From contig JAFGEQ010000020.1 of NCBI GenBank assembly GCA_016931515.1, positions 1 through 62,765 of the forward strand: DNA of 62,765 nt. Direction: 5' to 3'. This DNA is from a candidate division CSSED10-310 bacterium. GTDB lineage: Bacteria > CSSED10-310. The position numbers and the translations under genes were made by a program. A model generated the notes under the pieces. That model worked only from the letters and a program-made list of their open reading frames with translations, had not been told where the DNA came from and did no database searches. Below are positions 45,756 to 56,034 of this stretch, in pieces (position 1 is the first letter of the stretch; every line of letters starts with the position of its first letter).

Positions 45756-46629
45756 GGCAACCCTTTTTTTTTAATACCGGAAAAAAAGCGAAGACGCAGC
45801 GAACTGTGCAGTGGAGAGCAATTCCAGCATAGATCATGCAATTACTGATCACGTTGTACTCATGCCTTAGATGTTTTCTATAGTATCTAAGCATTGCGAT
45901 ATGTCCATTGTAAATGCTTTTGAAAGGACGAGTGTCTCGACTGGCACCATGATGATGTGTCATCACCGCGTCCGGTAAATAGTAGTTCGTTCTTCCCGCA
46001 AGTGCTGCCCGGTAACAGAAATCAAGATCCTCCCCCATTAAGAAATACCCCTCATCAAACATCCCAATCTCTTCGATCAATCGTCGCGTAAAACTCATAA
46101 ATGCACCGGAAACCGCTTCTATTTCATGCAACTGGTCAATGCCATCCAGGCTCAGTTCATATGATCGCGTGAGTTTATGCCCTGGAAAGACATTCGATAA
46201 TTTGAACAGCTTGAAAAAAGCACTGGCGGGTTTAGGAAAATTCCTTCTGCATTGTTTCTGAAAAGAACCATCAAAACCAATAATCTTACCACCTACTATG
46301 CCTGCGTCAGGATGGCGGAGCCAAAAATCACGAATTACTTCCAGAACATCAAGCGCGATCTCTGAATCCGGATTGATTAACAGAAAATAATCACCCCTCG
46401 CTCTATTGAGGCCAATATTCACAGCTGCAGCAAAACCCAAATTCCTATTATTCTGAATCCAGCTAACATTCTCATATCGAGCCTTAACAGTCTCACGACA
46501 ATTATCCGATGAGTTATTATCTATAACGATGATCTCACTATCACTCGAAGATCGTGCGGCCTTTATCGAGTCAATGCAGCGGATCAACAGGTCAGGAACA
46601 TTGTAAGAGATGATGATCACCGAAATCAT
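45742..46629 (-). CDS. GT2 glycosyltransferase (rhamnosyltransferase-like)
   Basis: About 295 residues from ATG 46629 (GGAG 9 nt upstream; GTG 46644 is an alternative). GT-A core motifs are ISVIIISYNVPDLL, IIVIDNNSSDN, NRNLGFAAAVNIGL, LINPDSEI and FLMGEDLDFCYRA, as in WbbL-type enzymes. It should add a sugar to the lipid-linked unit started by the adjoining phosphotransferase. A hydrophobic stretch near the C-terminus could hold it at the membrane. Confidence 0.92.
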   Translation of the reverse strand: MISVIIISYNVPDLLIRCIDSIKAARSSSDSEIIVIDNNSSDNCRETVKARYENVSWIQNNRNLGFAAAVNIGLNRARGDYFLLINPDSEIALDVLEVIRDFWLRHPDAGIVGGKIIGFDGSFQKQCRRNFPKPASAFFKLFKLSNVFPGHKLTRSYELSLDGIDQLHEIEAVSGAFMSFTRRLIEEIGMFDEGYFLMGEDLDFCYRAALAGRTNYYLPDAVMTHHHGASRDTRPFKSIYNGHIAMLRYYRKHLRHEYNVISNCMIYAGIALHCTVRCVFAFFPVLKKKGCRETS

Positions 46630-46700
46630 TTCAATTATCTCCACGATCGCTTACACTACATTTCCGGCAACACCTCGTCAAGAAAGGATCATCGCATTTA

Positions 46701-48701
46701 ATGCCCGAACCTGATCGAAATAAAACATGGAAACAGATCATTTCTGGGAAAAACAAATGCGTATGTTTTGTCATCATTTATATCCTCAGCGCAATATATT
46801 TTCTGAGTTATTATCAGCATGAGATGAATTTTTGGGATGAAGGCGTTCCGCTGAACGGCTCCCTGCGAATGTTCAATGGTGAACGAGCGATCAGGGATTT
46901 CTTTTCCTATCCTCCAGGCCGCTATATTGTCTTCTATATGGCGATGGCGATAGGTGGCAAACAGGTCCTGGCTCCGCGCATCGCCATGGCGCTTCTGACA
47001 GCTCTTTTTGCCGCCTTGATCTGGCTGGCAGCTCGAAATGTGGGATTAAAATATAGCGCTCTGATCCCAGTTGTCTTATATTTGCTGATGCCGATGTATT
47101 ATTTCTATCGATTTTTTTCTTTCTGTGTGCTGATCTCTGTTTTCATCATCGAAGCTCATATCCGACCACTTACTCACCGGAAAGCCATCACCATGGGATT
47201 GCTCGGCGTATTCGTCATCTGGACCCGCCTGGAACTTGGTCTTTTTCTCCTAATCACGATACCTTGCCTGGGAATTTATAACCGGTATGTCAAGAAGACA
47301 GGTTCCTTGTTCTTAAATATGGAAGCTTCACTGATATTAATATTTGCACAGATTGTGGAAATCGATTACGTCGGCGGCTTGGTATCATGGATTCGCTATC
47401 TCAGGAACTATCAAACTGTTGTTGAAGGGGGCATTAAACATATGTCAATTCCCTGGCCCCCTTTATGGTCGATAGACTATTTACGATCTCTCGACCCTTC
47501 ATTTATCTTCCAAGATTTTTTAATCTATTTGACGGCAGCTATCATTCTGATCGGCTGTGGGGTTGTGTTTTTTTCTTCAATCGAGAGAACTTCTCATATC
47601 CAAGCGGTCGCCGCGATGAGTTTTATTAGTTATGGCCTCGTAGTCTGGCGAACCGGATACGGGAATCTGCTCCGCAGCATTCCACCGGTGTCTATTTTGG
47701 CAATTTGGCTGATTATTCGATGTGCAAGGTATAAATTGATTGTATTCTCTCTGAGTCTGTTGTTGATGTTCGGAATTGTCATGGACTCTTTATGGATCAA
47801 TCCGGTAACGTACCAATCAATTGGAATCGTCAGACTGACAACCTCAAGCTTTCTTCATCCACGATTTGCTGTTCGAGTTCATCCCGATGACTGCAGACTG
47901 CTATCTGAATTGGTCTCCACTCTTGAAGTGCTGAAGCAACGCGGATATCAATCGCTTGTTGCTTTACCGTTTCACCCTCTTTTCAACTATATTACTGGCT
48001 TGACTAATCCAACTTATTTTGAGTGGCTTTTGCCGGGAATGTTCAATTCATCTGGTGATTGTCATAGAGCAATTCTCAACGTTACTGAGTGCAAGCCTGA
48101 CATTGTCATATTAAATGATGAAGCCTTCGATGGCTTATATGAAAGACGATTCTCAAACCAATTTCCGGAACTGATCTTATGGATGGGGCGTGATTACTAT
48201 CTCTGGCAGAAGATATCCAATTTTGATATCTATCTGCGTAAACAGGGAATGATTACCGACCTGCTCGATGAAAACAATTGTGATCAATTCTATTCGGAAG
48301 GGAAAAACAGGATCGAAAATGTTACGATCGCAGGTAAAGAAACCAACACTCTGATACAATCCGGCAACGCGAGACTTTCTGTGAATTGCCAATCATTGCG
48401 AAATCAGCATTTTTATTCCATGATTTTTGTGCAAAGTAAGAACACTCTTCATAATGTGAGTTGTCATCTGGAGATCAGTATGGATGGGATTCAGCTCAGA
48501 GATATTGATTTGCCTCTGAAGGAGAGATATTTCAACGTCAATGCTTATTTGCCTGATACTGGTCACACCCTCTGTCAATTAGATTTAACGACGGTGTGGT
48601 CCGATGAAGATGAGAACAGACATCTGGTGTGGTTACATCCAACATGTATGGAGGCTACCATCCCGGGTTTCGTGGTTGACAGATACTGCCATCGCTTCTA
48701 G
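46701..48701 (+). CDS. GT-C-type membrane protein, probable glycosyltransferase
   Basis: A 666-residue polytopic protein. One N-terminal helix is followed by an acidic loop (MNFWDEGVPLNGSLRM), as in GT39/GT83-type transferases, and DFFSYPPGRYI. About ten helices extend to residue 365, then a soluble domain. It is divergent from the GT2 and phosphotransferase genes and upstream of a secreted propeller gene. A lipid-linked sugar donor and an outer-face active site are inferred from the fold; the acceptor is unknown. Confidence 0.75.
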   Translation: MPEPDRNKTWKQIISGKNKCVCFVIIYILSAIYFLSYYQHEMNFWDEGVPLNGSLRMFNGERAIRDFFSYPPGRYIVFYMAMAIGGKQVLAPRIAMALLTALFAALIWLAARNVGLKYSALIPVVLYLLMPMYYFYRFFSFCVLISVFIIEAHIRPLTHRKAITMGLLGVFVIWTRLELGLFLLITIPCLGIYNRYVKKTGSLFLNMEASLILIFAQIVEIDYVGGLVSWIRYLRNYQTVVEGGIKHMSIPWPPLWSIDYLRSLDPSFIFQDFLIYLTAAIILIGCGVVFFSSIERTSHIQAVAAMSFISYGLVVWRTGYGNLLRSIPPVSILAIWLIIRCARYKLIVFSLSLLLMFGIVMDSLWINPVTYQSIGIVRLTTSSFLHPRFAVRVHPDDCRLLSELVSTLEVLKQRGYQSLVALPFHPLFNYITGLTNPTYFEWLLPGMFNSSGDCHRAILNVTECKPDIVILNDEAFDGLYERRFSNQFPELILWMGRDYYLWQKISNFDIYLRKQGMITDLLDENNCDQFYSEGKNRIENVTIAGKETNTLIQSGNARLSVNCQSLRNQHFYSMIFVQSKNTLHNVSCHLEISMDGIQLRDIDLPLKERYFNVNAYLPDTGHTLCQLDLTTVWSDEDENRHLVWLHPTCMEATIPGFVVDRYCHRF

Positions 48702-48730
48702 AATCAATTCGATTGGATGAGGAGAGTCAG

Positions 48731-49729
48731 ATGAAGGTAATTATTTCTAAAATATCAATCTTATTTCTTTTTGTAATGATCGCCATCTCAGTGTGCATAA
48801 GCACAAGCCAGGCACAGGTGGGGATGGACTCATTTGTACCAACCGCTGATTCCTACAGGCAACGGCCAATGTTCGCTCAGTTCTTGAGTTCCGATATATT
48901 AATTGAAGGAAATGAAACAGGACTCACTTTATTCGATATCAAAACAAATCAGAATAAAGAAACATACTTGGCAGGCATCTCAATTTGCTCCATGATGGCG
49001 AATCCGCATCAAAGTGGGCAAGTGCTTGTAGGTGCAGAAAATGGTGATGTATATCTCTGTCAAATTGATGCGGAAAGTTTGAGTATCAAGAAGCTTGAAG
49101 CAATTTCAAACAGCAGTTTGCACATGATAAAATCTATTTTATTCCACAGAACAATTCCGGGAAAGGTTTTGTTTGCAGATGATACCAGTATAGCTTTTTG
49201 TCGGCTTTCTGAAGAATCTCTTACTATCGAACGCGTCGTCACTCTTGACACGAAACAAGATTTTATTGTCTTCCTGTTTCCTGATAACTTGAGCACAGAT
49301 GCGTTCTTAATTTCTGCATCTTCCGGTGGCCGATATCGAGGTAATTGGGAAACAGGGAAAATTGAGGATATGCCTGAAAGTGTGATTGAATATGGCTATC
49401 AGGTCAAAAAGAAGGGTGTTAGTTATTTCCCACGAGGTAAAAACCAGGAAATTTTGAACATTAAATTTATCAACGCTCAACCGACATTCATTCTACAACA
49501 TCCAACTCAATCGAATGTATTCCTCGCGTCAACGATTGGAGTATCGCCGTTGCGAATAACAATTGATGACCGAAACCACTATGATTTGGATTATTTCAAC
49601 GAAAACTCGTTTTTAACATTCTCTATCGATGTAGATCGGAATAATGTTGATAGGATTATCTTTTCAACAGAGAAGAGAGTTTTTTTCAGTGAAGACGGAG
49701 GCTCTTCTTGGAGAGTATTAGGTAAGTGA
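48731..49729 (+). CDS. Secreted propeller/BNR-like protein
   Basis: About 332 residues from ATG 48731 (GAGGAGAG upstream). A signal peptide (to SQAQ) precedes repeated beta segments resembling WD/BNR blades (GLTLFDIKTN, VLVGAENGDVYLC, VFFSEDGGSSWRVL, the last an Asp box). It forms an operon-like group with the PilP/GspC-like lipoprotein, with a GTGA overlap, and the YfhO-family gene. Function unknown. Confidence 0.68.
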   Translation: MKVIISKISILFLFVMIAISVCISTSQAQVGMDSFVPTADSYRQRPMFAQFLSSDILIEGNETGLTLFDIKTNQNKETYLAGISICSMMANPHQSGQVLVGAENGDVYLCQIDAESLSIKKLEAISNSSLHMIKSILFHRTIPGKVLFADDTSIAFCRLSEESLTIERVVTLDTKQDFIVFLFPDNLSTDAFLISASSGGRYRGNWETGKIEDMPESVIEYGYQVKKKGVSYFPRGKNQEILNIKFINAQPTFILQHPTQSNVFLASTIGVSPLRITIDDRNHYDLDYFNENSFLTFSIDVDRNNVDRIIFSTEKRVFFSEDGGSSWRVLGK

Positions 49730-50520
49730 GTACCACTGAGTTTAGTATCAAGAAAGCCATGCCACGGATTGTGCTCTTAACTTGTTCATTCCTGCTTGCA
49801 TGCTCGAATGTTGAGATGGACCTTCCCAAATCGGATGACGAGAACTTAGGATTACCGATTGAAATCGGTGCAATAGAGAGACAATCCGACATCGCATTAA
49901 AAAGAGCTGTGCCTTCTGAAACATCATACGATGATGTTTTTCACAAGACTTTATTCAATCCTGATCGGGAATTTGTGGAAACGGAACAGGTCAATCCCGA
50001 GATTCCGATTGCCACGCCGGAACGGCAAACAATTGAAATTCCAAATCTCGAACTCATTGGGACATTGAAAACAGCGAATTCAAGCAGCTATGCATTCATC
50101 CGCACTATGGGTTCCGGTAAAAAGGCAGGTGCGCCGGCGATTGCAAAATATACATTGGGACAATGGATTGGCGACTATTTAATCAGCAAAATTGATGCGA
50201 GCCGGGTTACTCTGATGAAAGGCAACGAAGTGGCTGTGTTGCAGCTTAAACCTTCCGCAAATCCAGCTGGTCGATCGCCAAAAGCACCGGGTCGCCAGGC
50301 TGCAGGCAAGAACCCGAGAACGAGTTCCGGAGGGAGTAGTCGACCAGCTTTTCCATCGCAAGAAATGGAAATGGGAGAACGAGGGAAAGCCAGTTCAAAA
50401 GGTATCGGGCAATCTCGAATGCAGGCTGAAAGTAAAAGCGCTGAAGAGATGGAGAAAGAAAAATCTTTAGCTGGATCTTCCGCCCGTCGCTCATCGGCGC
50501 CTTCGACATGCGGTTTTTAA
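49726..50520 (+). CDS. Lipoprotein resembling PilP/GspC
   Basis: About 253-264 residues (GTG 49726, overlapping the previous stop, or ATG 49759). The lipobox is LLTCSFLLACSN. The middle segment (LFNPDREF, then IPNLELIGTLKT, AFIRT, YTLGQWIGDYLISKIDASRV and VAVLQLKP) follows the pattern of the GspC homology region and PilP, which sit in the periplasm of type II secretion and type IV pilus machines. The tail is a low-complexity Ser/Lys/Glu-rich stretch ending in Cys. No other secretion genes are next to it, so the assignment is tentative. Confidence 0.5.
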   Translation: MSTTEFSIKKAMPRIVLLTCSFLLACSNVEMDLPKSDDENLGLPIEIGAIERQSDIALKRAVPSETSYDDVFHKTLFNPDREFVETEQVNPEIPIATPERQTIEIPNLELIGTLKTANSSSYAFIRTMGSGKKAGAPAIAKYTLGQWIGDYLISKIDASRVTLMKGNEVAVLQLKPSANPAGRSPKAPGRQAAGKNPRTSSGGSSRPAFPSQEMEMGERGKASSKGIGQSRMQAESKSAEEMEKEKSLAGSSARRSSAPSTCGF

Positions 50521-52997
50521 ATAGCAAACATGATTCTTTACCAATATTGAGTATTATTTTCCTGACAACTATTTTTTTCTTCAAGGCGTTGGTTCCAGGA
50601 AAAATATTCTTCTATCTCGATCACGTGTTCCAAAATATTCCTTTTCGATACTTTGCATTCAACTCGATAAAAACCGGACACATACCGTTGTGGTGTCCAT
50701 TTTCAGCTGCCGGTTTTCCTATTTTTGCCGAGGGACAGAGCGGAATTTCTTATCCCGTTAACTGGATGTTCTATCTGACAATGCCTTTCTCCTCAGCATA
50801 CAATCTGTCTCTAATCGCTCATGTCGCATTTATGTGTATCGGTTTTTATCTGCTATTCAGGCGGATTGGGTATTGCCAGTCTGCATCTTTATCAGGTTCG
50901 ATCTCTATTGCTTTCTCCGGGTATTTCATTCGAAAGTTGATGTTTGTTAACTATATTCAAGCCTTCAGTTGGATGCCCTGGTTGTTCTATATTCTAATAT
51001 CATACGGTGAAAAGGAAAATTGTTCGTCGAAATCACGTGTATTCTTAGGTTCTTTTTTTCTGGCGATGACATGCTTGGCCGGTCATCCTCAAGTAGTGCT
51101 ATTCAGTTTATTCTGCTTCTGGCTGTTGGGATTGGTCAATCCATTTAATTCAATTGTAAGGAATCGATTCGGAGTTCTTATACTCATTTCAATTTTGGGA
51201 TTACTGCTTGCGTGTTGGCAATTAATTCCCACAAGTCGACTCATGCTTCAGACGAATCGGGGTGATCCTGTGGGAACCGGTTTTTCCACCCAGATGTCAA
51301 TGCCGCCGTCTATTCTGCCGGTTCTATTTATCAATGATCCATTTGGTAACGCTGCTGACGGATCCTTTAAACAGAGAAATTGGCCGGCATATGAGTGGGA
51401 GTTAAGTTGCTTTATTGGTATTACCGTATGCTGCCTAGCCATTATTCCATCAATAAAGAATAAGAGAGTCCAGTTTTATTGGAGCTGCGTCATACTGGGA
51501 ATATTTTTGGCGATAGGCCAATACGCTCTGAAGGGTGATTTTATCTACCATCTCCCTGTTTTATCCAACTTCCGGGCACCTGTCCGATGGATATTTATCT
51601 CCATCTTTGGTTTCGCTGGCCTCTGCGCTCATGCGGTCCACGAGATTAGAACAAAGACTAGAAATAAACCTGTATCGAGCTATCTTCGCTCTCTTTCCTT
51701 AATTCCAATAATAATGATTATTTTTCTCTATACTATATCAGGTGACTTCAGTATCTCCGGGCTGTCATCAAACCTGAGAAATGCTATTGGGGGTACTGTA
51801 ATCTTTTATAGTCTCTCATCAATCGGCATCTTGACTGCAGTCAAACGAAACCGTTCCGTTATCGCCGTCTTTCCTGTTTTGATTTTTCTTGAACTTTACT
51901 GGGCAGGCAATAACTATTTTTCGGTTGCGGAAGCGGCAACAATTCTGAATCCGCCACGATTTGCAGAGAAGATAACCGACCGCGAGAGTCACTGTTTGTC
52001 CCTCTATCACGATAGTTCGCCATTAGTGGAAGAAAACTGGCATCAAGGTTGGAGTAAGGAAGGGTTGGGCGACTACCCGAAAGTGGCGGAAGCGCTACCT
52101 ATGTATTCGGGACTCATCTACAAAATCAGACTGCTTACGTTTGATGAATGGAGTCCTCTTCATTACAGACACTATCGGTTATATGCAGCGAACGCGGTTG
52201 AGATGGAAACAGCTATTTTGAGGAATTTCAATGTGCGATACGTGTTGGCCCCTCGATCCTTTAACCGCTTTAGAGGTTCCGATATTCTGATCGAAGATAA
52301 TCGATCGCTGCAGGAAATATCGCTGGAGCGAAGAGGTACCCGCGTGAGCGTACGTCATCCTGTTTTCACAGAGATGGCCATAAGCCAATGTCTTCAAATG
52401 ATCAAGCAGAGAGAAAGGAACAGTTCTGATGTTATACTGAGGAGTCATCAGTTCGCTTTTTTTGATGATCTCGATGTCGATCTGTGGGCCGAGAACGCTC
52501 TTATCTCATCGGCCTGGTATCAGAATGATGAATTCGGATTTCATATTGAGGTAGCCGAAAATGCATGTATTATGGTGGCTGAAGCGTATGATAGCGGATG
52601 GAGAGCCTTTTTACGGAGTTCGCCTGAATCTTCGGATGCGTTCTCTAAGGGAGAATCTTCGGAAATACCTGTTCTTGAAGGCGATCTATTTTTTCAAAGC
52701 TGCATCGTTCCGGCAGGAAGCTATGACATTCGGTTCCGTTTCCTGCCTTTGTGCTACCGATTTGGATTGTTTTTAACGAGTGTGTCTTTGCTGGTTATCT
52801 CTTTTCTACAAATTTCTCCATTTTTCAAGAGGACTCCTGAATCGATGTTTTCGGTCGTTAACAAACACGGACATTCAATACGATATACCCTTTTGTTAAG
52901 TCTTTCTAATGTAGTAATACTCAGCCTAATACTTGCGGGATATTTCCTGAAAAAGGAATTATGGCTCGACACACTGACGAATTGGTTCTTGGCGTGA
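50508..52997 (+). CDS. YfhO-family membrane protein
   Basis: An 829-residue polytopic protein. Family features include PGKIFFYLDHVFQNIPFRY, IPLWCPFSAAGFPIFAEGQSG and NWMFYLTMPF in the first loop, which match YfhO/GT-C proteins. About twelve helices occupy the first 480 residues. A soluble region (about 490-770) and two final hydrophobic helices follow. YfhO of Gram-positives is involved in lipoteichoic-acid glycosylation; the substrate here is unknown. The start overlaps the previous gene by 13 bases. Confidence 0.82.
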   Translation: MRFLNSKHDSLPILSIIFLTTIFFFKALVPGKIFFYLDHVFQNIPFRYFAFNSIKTGHIPLWCPFSAAGFPIFAEGQSGISYPVNWMFYLTMPFSSAYNLSLIAHVAFMCIGFYLLFRRIGYCQSASLSGSISIAFSGYFIRKLMFVNYIQAFSWMPWLFYILISYGEKENCSSKSRVFLGSFFLAMTCLAGHPQVVLFSLFCFWLLGLVNPFNSIVRNRFGVLILISILGLLLACWQLIPTSRLMLQTNRGDPVGTGFSTQMSMPPSILPVLFINDPFGNAADGSFKQRNWPAYEWELSCFIGITVCCLAIIPSIKNKRVQFYWSCVILGIFLAIGQYALKGDFIYHLPVLSNFRAPVRWIFISIFGFAGLCAHAVHEIRTKTRNKPVSSYLRSLSLIPIIMIIFLYTISGDFSISGLSSNLRNAIGGTVIFYSLSSIGILTAVKRNRSVIAVFPVLIFLELYWAGNNYFSVAEAATILNPPRFAEKITDRESHCLSLYHDSSPLVEENWHQGWSKEGLGDYPKVAEALPMYSGLIYKIRLLTFDEWSPLHYRHYRLYAANAVEMETAILRNFNVRYVLAPRSFNRFRGSDILIEDNRSLQEISLERRGTRVSVRHPVFTEMAISQCLQMIKQRERNSSDVILRSHQFAFFDDLDVDLWAENALISSAWYQNDEFGFHIEVAENACIMVAEAYDSGWRAFLRSSPESSDAFSKGESSEIPVLEGDLFFQSCIVPAGSYDIRFRFLPLCYRFGLFLTSVSLLVISFLQISPFFKRTPESMFSVVNKHGHSIRYTLLLSLSNVVILSLILAGYFLKKELWLDTLTNWFLA

Positions 52998-52999
52998 TA

Positions 53000-53038
53000 G
53001 TCGATTTGTCAGGATAGAGTTCACGCCTGATTATCGAC
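53000..53038. terminator. Stem-loop at a convergent junction
   Basis: GTCGAT (53000-53005) pairs with ATCGAC (53033-53038), and TCAGG (53009-53013) with CCTGA (53026-53030), in a stem with one internal loop. It lies between the YfhO-type gene and a converging small gene and overlaps the latter's stop. There is no T tract, so it may be a weak bidirectional terminator or an mRNA 3' end structure. Confidence 0.4.
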
Positions 53039-53588
53039 CACAGGCTTTCGGTGTAATTTGAGGAGATCCTTGCTCTGAATTGATGTCACGCCCTGATCCA
53101 CAGATGAATTTCTTTTTCATCGTTGATGGATCTCGCATATCAATTCCGCCACACGTAAGATTCTGTTTCTCGAATTTTGGATCCAGATACCAAACCCCGG
53201 ACTCCTTTTTCCATGTTAACTCAATGTTTCTGAAGAGCCTTGGAGATGGGAGTGCAGACGGGATTGCGTATTCCACCATGAACACTTTTCCTACATCATT
53301 CTCGACGGCAATCGCTTCAATATAGTAGCTCATCAATCCCATCATGGGTTCGAAGGTAAACCGATCCATGTCTTCCAATGGATGCGACTTTCTGTAATCG
53401 CTTGTTGTTAATTTGTAAAGAGTCTCAAAATCGCTGAATTTACGAGCGGTTATTAATTGTTCAACACGAGAACGCAAGGCTTGATATTGTGAAATCGCCT
53501 CGGCTTTATTATCTGACGTCTGAGCAGATGTGATCGCGGTCACCCCAAACACTGATATCAATAACATCAGGAACGCAGCTAACTTCAT
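53031..53588 (-). CDS. Exported protein of unknown function
   Basis: A 185-residue protein with a clean signal peptide (MKLAAFLMLLISVFG, cleavage near TSAQ) and GGAGG before the ATG. An N-terminal helical segment is followed by a fold resembling NTF2/DUF4440-like small proteins (FSDFETLYKLTTSDYRKSH, IELTWKKESGVWYLDPKF). A Cys pair (LTCGG, FICGSG) near the end could form a disulfide. It sits 18 bases after a TPR lipoprotein on the same strand, so the two are probably cotranscribed. I do not recognise a family firmly. Confidence 0.62.
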   Translation of the reverse strand: MKLAAFLMLLISVFGVTAITSAQTSDNKAEAISQYQALRSRVEQLITARKFSDFETLYKLTTSDYRKSHPLEDMDRFTFEPMMGLMSYYIEAIAVENDVGKVFMVEYAIPSALPSPRLFRNIELTWKKESGVWYLDPKFEKQNLTCGGIDMRDPSTMKKKFICGSGRDINSEQGSPQITPKACGR

Positions 53589-53606
53589 TGTAACCTCCCA
53601 ATTGCC

Positions 53607-54671
53607 CTACGAAGGATCGGCACTTAAATGACCTCGTTCGGGACAGAGACGGAATGCCTGGTTGAAAAGATCCGTGACTTGTTCCTTGTTACCCTGAGTT
53701 TGATACAATCTGGCAAGAGCAATCAGCCGCACTCCCTCAAAATAAGGATATTGAGGTGCAATTTTCCCGGATAAAGATGTTAGCAGATCCATCGCTTCCT
53801 GATTCTTGTTTTCTGAAATCAATTTTCTTGCACGGTACAAATCAGTAATCCATGGCTGCAGATTCATTTTTCCGGTCGTGTCGATTTGACTCAATATTGT
53901 CTCCGTCTGCTCCGAAAAATCGTTGTTCAAAATGTTCAACTCTGTCTGTTCCGCTTTGAAGAGATCATTTTCCGGGAATTTCGTGGAGGCATCCGCCAGC
54001 AAAGATTGCGCTTCTGTCAATTCGTTTTTACCAATCATTATCCGGATGAGTTCCAGATAAATGAAAGGTGAGGGCGTTCCAACTTTAAGATTCTTCTGTA
54101 ATAAATCGATAGCCTCGTTGAATTTCGAGTTAATTAGAAGGACCTGAGTCCGGAGTTGAAGCATATTTGTGTCATTAACAGCCAGTTCATAACCCTTTAA
54201 AGATACTTCATCAGCTTTTTCCAATTCATTCTTTGCAAGATAAATATGGGTCATATTGAAATATGGCATATGGTAGGAAGCATTGTTTTCAGCAGCTTGC
54301 TTATAATATTCCAAGGCCTTGTCATATTCTTGTTTTCGTAAATAGATACTGGCGATATTATTCATGTAAGCAGCATTGTGAGGCTTTTCTTTTAACAGAT
54401 TCGACCAAATTTCTACCGCCTCTTCAGGTTGATTCAGATATTCAGCCAGAAGGACAGCAAGGTTGTTTCGAATATGCTCTAAATCCGGTTTAAGTTCCAG
54501 AATTTCCTTCATTTTTTGCTCAGCAAGCGTGTAATTCTGCGTTTTCAGTGCGAGATTGGCTTCTTCTTCAAGAATTCTCGCGCGACGGTTAATTGCCTTC
54601 TCTTTGTTTACGCAACCGGATAAACAGATCAAGATAACGATTATCAGTGCAATCCATCGATTCTGTCTCAT
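53607..54671 (-). CDS. TPR-repeat lipoprotein
   Basis: About 354 residues from ATG 54671, set by GGAGG 7 nt upstream. A lipobox (VILICLSGC) is followed by at least six TPR units (NYTLAEQKMKEILELKPDLE, EYDKALEYYKQAAENN, KFNEAIDLLQKNLKVG and others). Proteins of this type serve as periplasmic scaffolds, as PilF does in type IV pilus assembly, but no specific partner is seen. It is divergent from the M20 peptidase gene and is followed by a small exported protein. Confidence 0.83.
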   Translation of the reverse strand: MRQNRWIALIIVILICLSGCVNKEKAINRRARILEEEANLALKTQNYTLAEQKMKEILELKPDLEHIRNNLAVLLAEYLNQPEEAVEIWSNLLKEKPHNAAYMNNIASIYLRKQEYDKALEYYKQAAENNASYHMPYFNMTHIYLAKNELEKADEVSLKGYELAVNDTNMLQLRTQVLLINSKFNEAIDLLQKNLKVGTPSPFIYLELIRIMIGKNELTEAQSLLADASTKFPENDLFKAEQTELNILNNDFSEQTETILSQIDTTGKMNLQPWITDLYRARKLISENKNQEAMDLLTSLSGKIAPQYPYFEGVRLIALARLYQTQGNKEQVTDLFNQAFRLCPERGHLSADPS

Positions 54672-54864
54672 ATGAACACCTCCAAACATCAAACTAAAAC
54701 CTTATCATGCGGTCGAGTTCTTTTTCAATGTCTTTATGAAGAAATGTCATACACTGAAATGCTGAGGAGTATCGCAGTGCAATGATTCGACTTTTCGTTC
54801 ATAATGCAAATTGTTCTTTACGATTGGGATGTTAGCAGTGCAGAAGAGAAAATCAGGAGGCGAA
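54672..54864. other. Divergent intergenic region
   Basis: The 193 bases between the TPR lipoprotein and the M20 peptidase must hold both promoters. Only the two ribosome-binding sites are clear (GGAGG on the minus strand and AGGAGG at 54855-54860). I see no RNA gene or strong -35/-10 pair. Confidence 0.4.
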
Positions 54865-56034
54865 ATGACTATGGGTTGTGAAGATAGATATATCAGACGA
54901 TTTCTCGAGTTGGCATCAATTCAGTCACCATCTGGTCGCGAAAGGGATGTTGCAAATTACTGTAGAGACGTAATGGAATCGTTCGGTGTAACCGTTCACG
55001 AAGATGATACGGGTCACCGTACCGGAGGCAATGCCGGGAACCTGACGGCATTCTTTGATGGCGATAATCCGGATGTTCCGGTTATCATGCTGAATGCTCA
55101 TCTGGATACTGTCGATCCGGGTGGAATAATCGAACCCGAGATACGCGACGGCAGAATCATCAGCAAGGGCAACACGATACTTGGAGCGGATAACAAGGCG
55201 GGTCTTGTTATGATTCTGGAAGGAATGGCAGCAGTTTTGGATGAGAAAATACCGCATGGAGGAATCGAAATCGTATTGACGGTTGGTGAAGAAGTCGGCT
55301 TGATAGGAGCATTGAATCTCGATTACAACCATATCAAAGCAAAATTTGGTTTTTCTTTTGATTCAAGTGGTTTGGGGCGAATCGTTCAAGGTGCACCTTT
55401 CTACAACGCAATAGATGTTGTGGTAACGGGAAGGGCTGCGCATGCCGGTGTAAATCCATCTGATGGAATAAACAGCATAAAACTGACAACGAATGCTCTG
55501 AGTCATCTTGAGTTCGGCATGATTGATCAAGAAACAACAGCTAACATAGGCATGATATCAGGTGGCACCGGTCGAAATGTCGTTCCAGCTGAATGCCGTT
55601 CGGTGATTGAGATCAGGAGTCATTCTCTTGATAAATTGGAAAATATGACCCATGGCTTGGAGGATGTATTCAATAGGGAATCCGATCAATGGAAAGCCAT
55701 TGTCGAGGGCAGATGTATTCGCCCGGCGGTAAATATTCGAGTGCATCGGGAATTTGATGGTTTCTGCTTGTCTGATTCAAGCCCGGTTGTGCGATGTGCG
55801 GCTAGCGCTTTAGCATCCATTGGCCGGGATGTAACGTGTTATCGAAACATGGGTGGGAGTGATGCGAATGTATTTAATGCGAGGGGAATCCCGACCGCAA
55901 TTGTCGGGACTGGGCAAATGGCCGTTCACAGCAATGATGAATATATTGAAATCAATGATTTGATTGAGGGAGTTCAACTCATTCCAGAGATCGTAAAAGC
56001 ATGGAATATATGGTGGACGCAGAAAATAACTTGA
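54865..56034 (+). CDS. M20-family peptidase (PepT-like)
   Basis: About 389 residues from ATG 54865, with AGGAGG upstream; the open frame extends earlier without a ribosome site. The di-zinc sites are readable: [10 protein letters not shown] (His, Asp), [10 protein letters not shown] (bridging Asp), [11 protein letters not shown] (catalytic Glu pair) and the late His in [11 protein letters not shown]. The lid domain has [13 protein letters not shown]. It resembles the PepT/PepT2-like tripeptidase group and is expected to be cytosolic. Its stop codon lies inside the dnaK promoter -35 box. Confidence 0.9.
   Translation: MTMGCEDRYIRRFLELASIQSPSGRERDVANYCRDVMESFGVTVHEDDTGHRTGGNAGNLTAFFDGDNPDVPVIMLNAHLDTVDPGGIIEPEIRDGRIISKGNTILGADNKAGLVMILEGMAAVLDEKIPHGGIEIVLTVGEEVGLIGALNLDYNHIKAKFGFSFDSSGLGRIVQGAPFYNAIDVVVTGRAAHAGVNPSDGINSIKLTTNALSHLEFGMIDQETTANIGMISGGTGRNVVPAECRSVIEIRSHSLDKLENMTHGLEDVFNRESDQWKAIVEGRCIRPAVNIRVHREFDGFCLSDSSPVVRCAASALASIGRDVTCYRNMGGSDANVFNARGIPTAIVGTGQMAVHSNDEYIEINDLIEGVQLIPEIVKAWNIWWTQKIT

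Noticed and set aside
55503-55530. CTTGAGTT...ATCAAG as a HAIR operator for HspR
   Set aside because: It lies deep within the M20 peptidase gene, the arms do not match CTTGAGT-N7-ACTCAAG, and the spacing is wrong.
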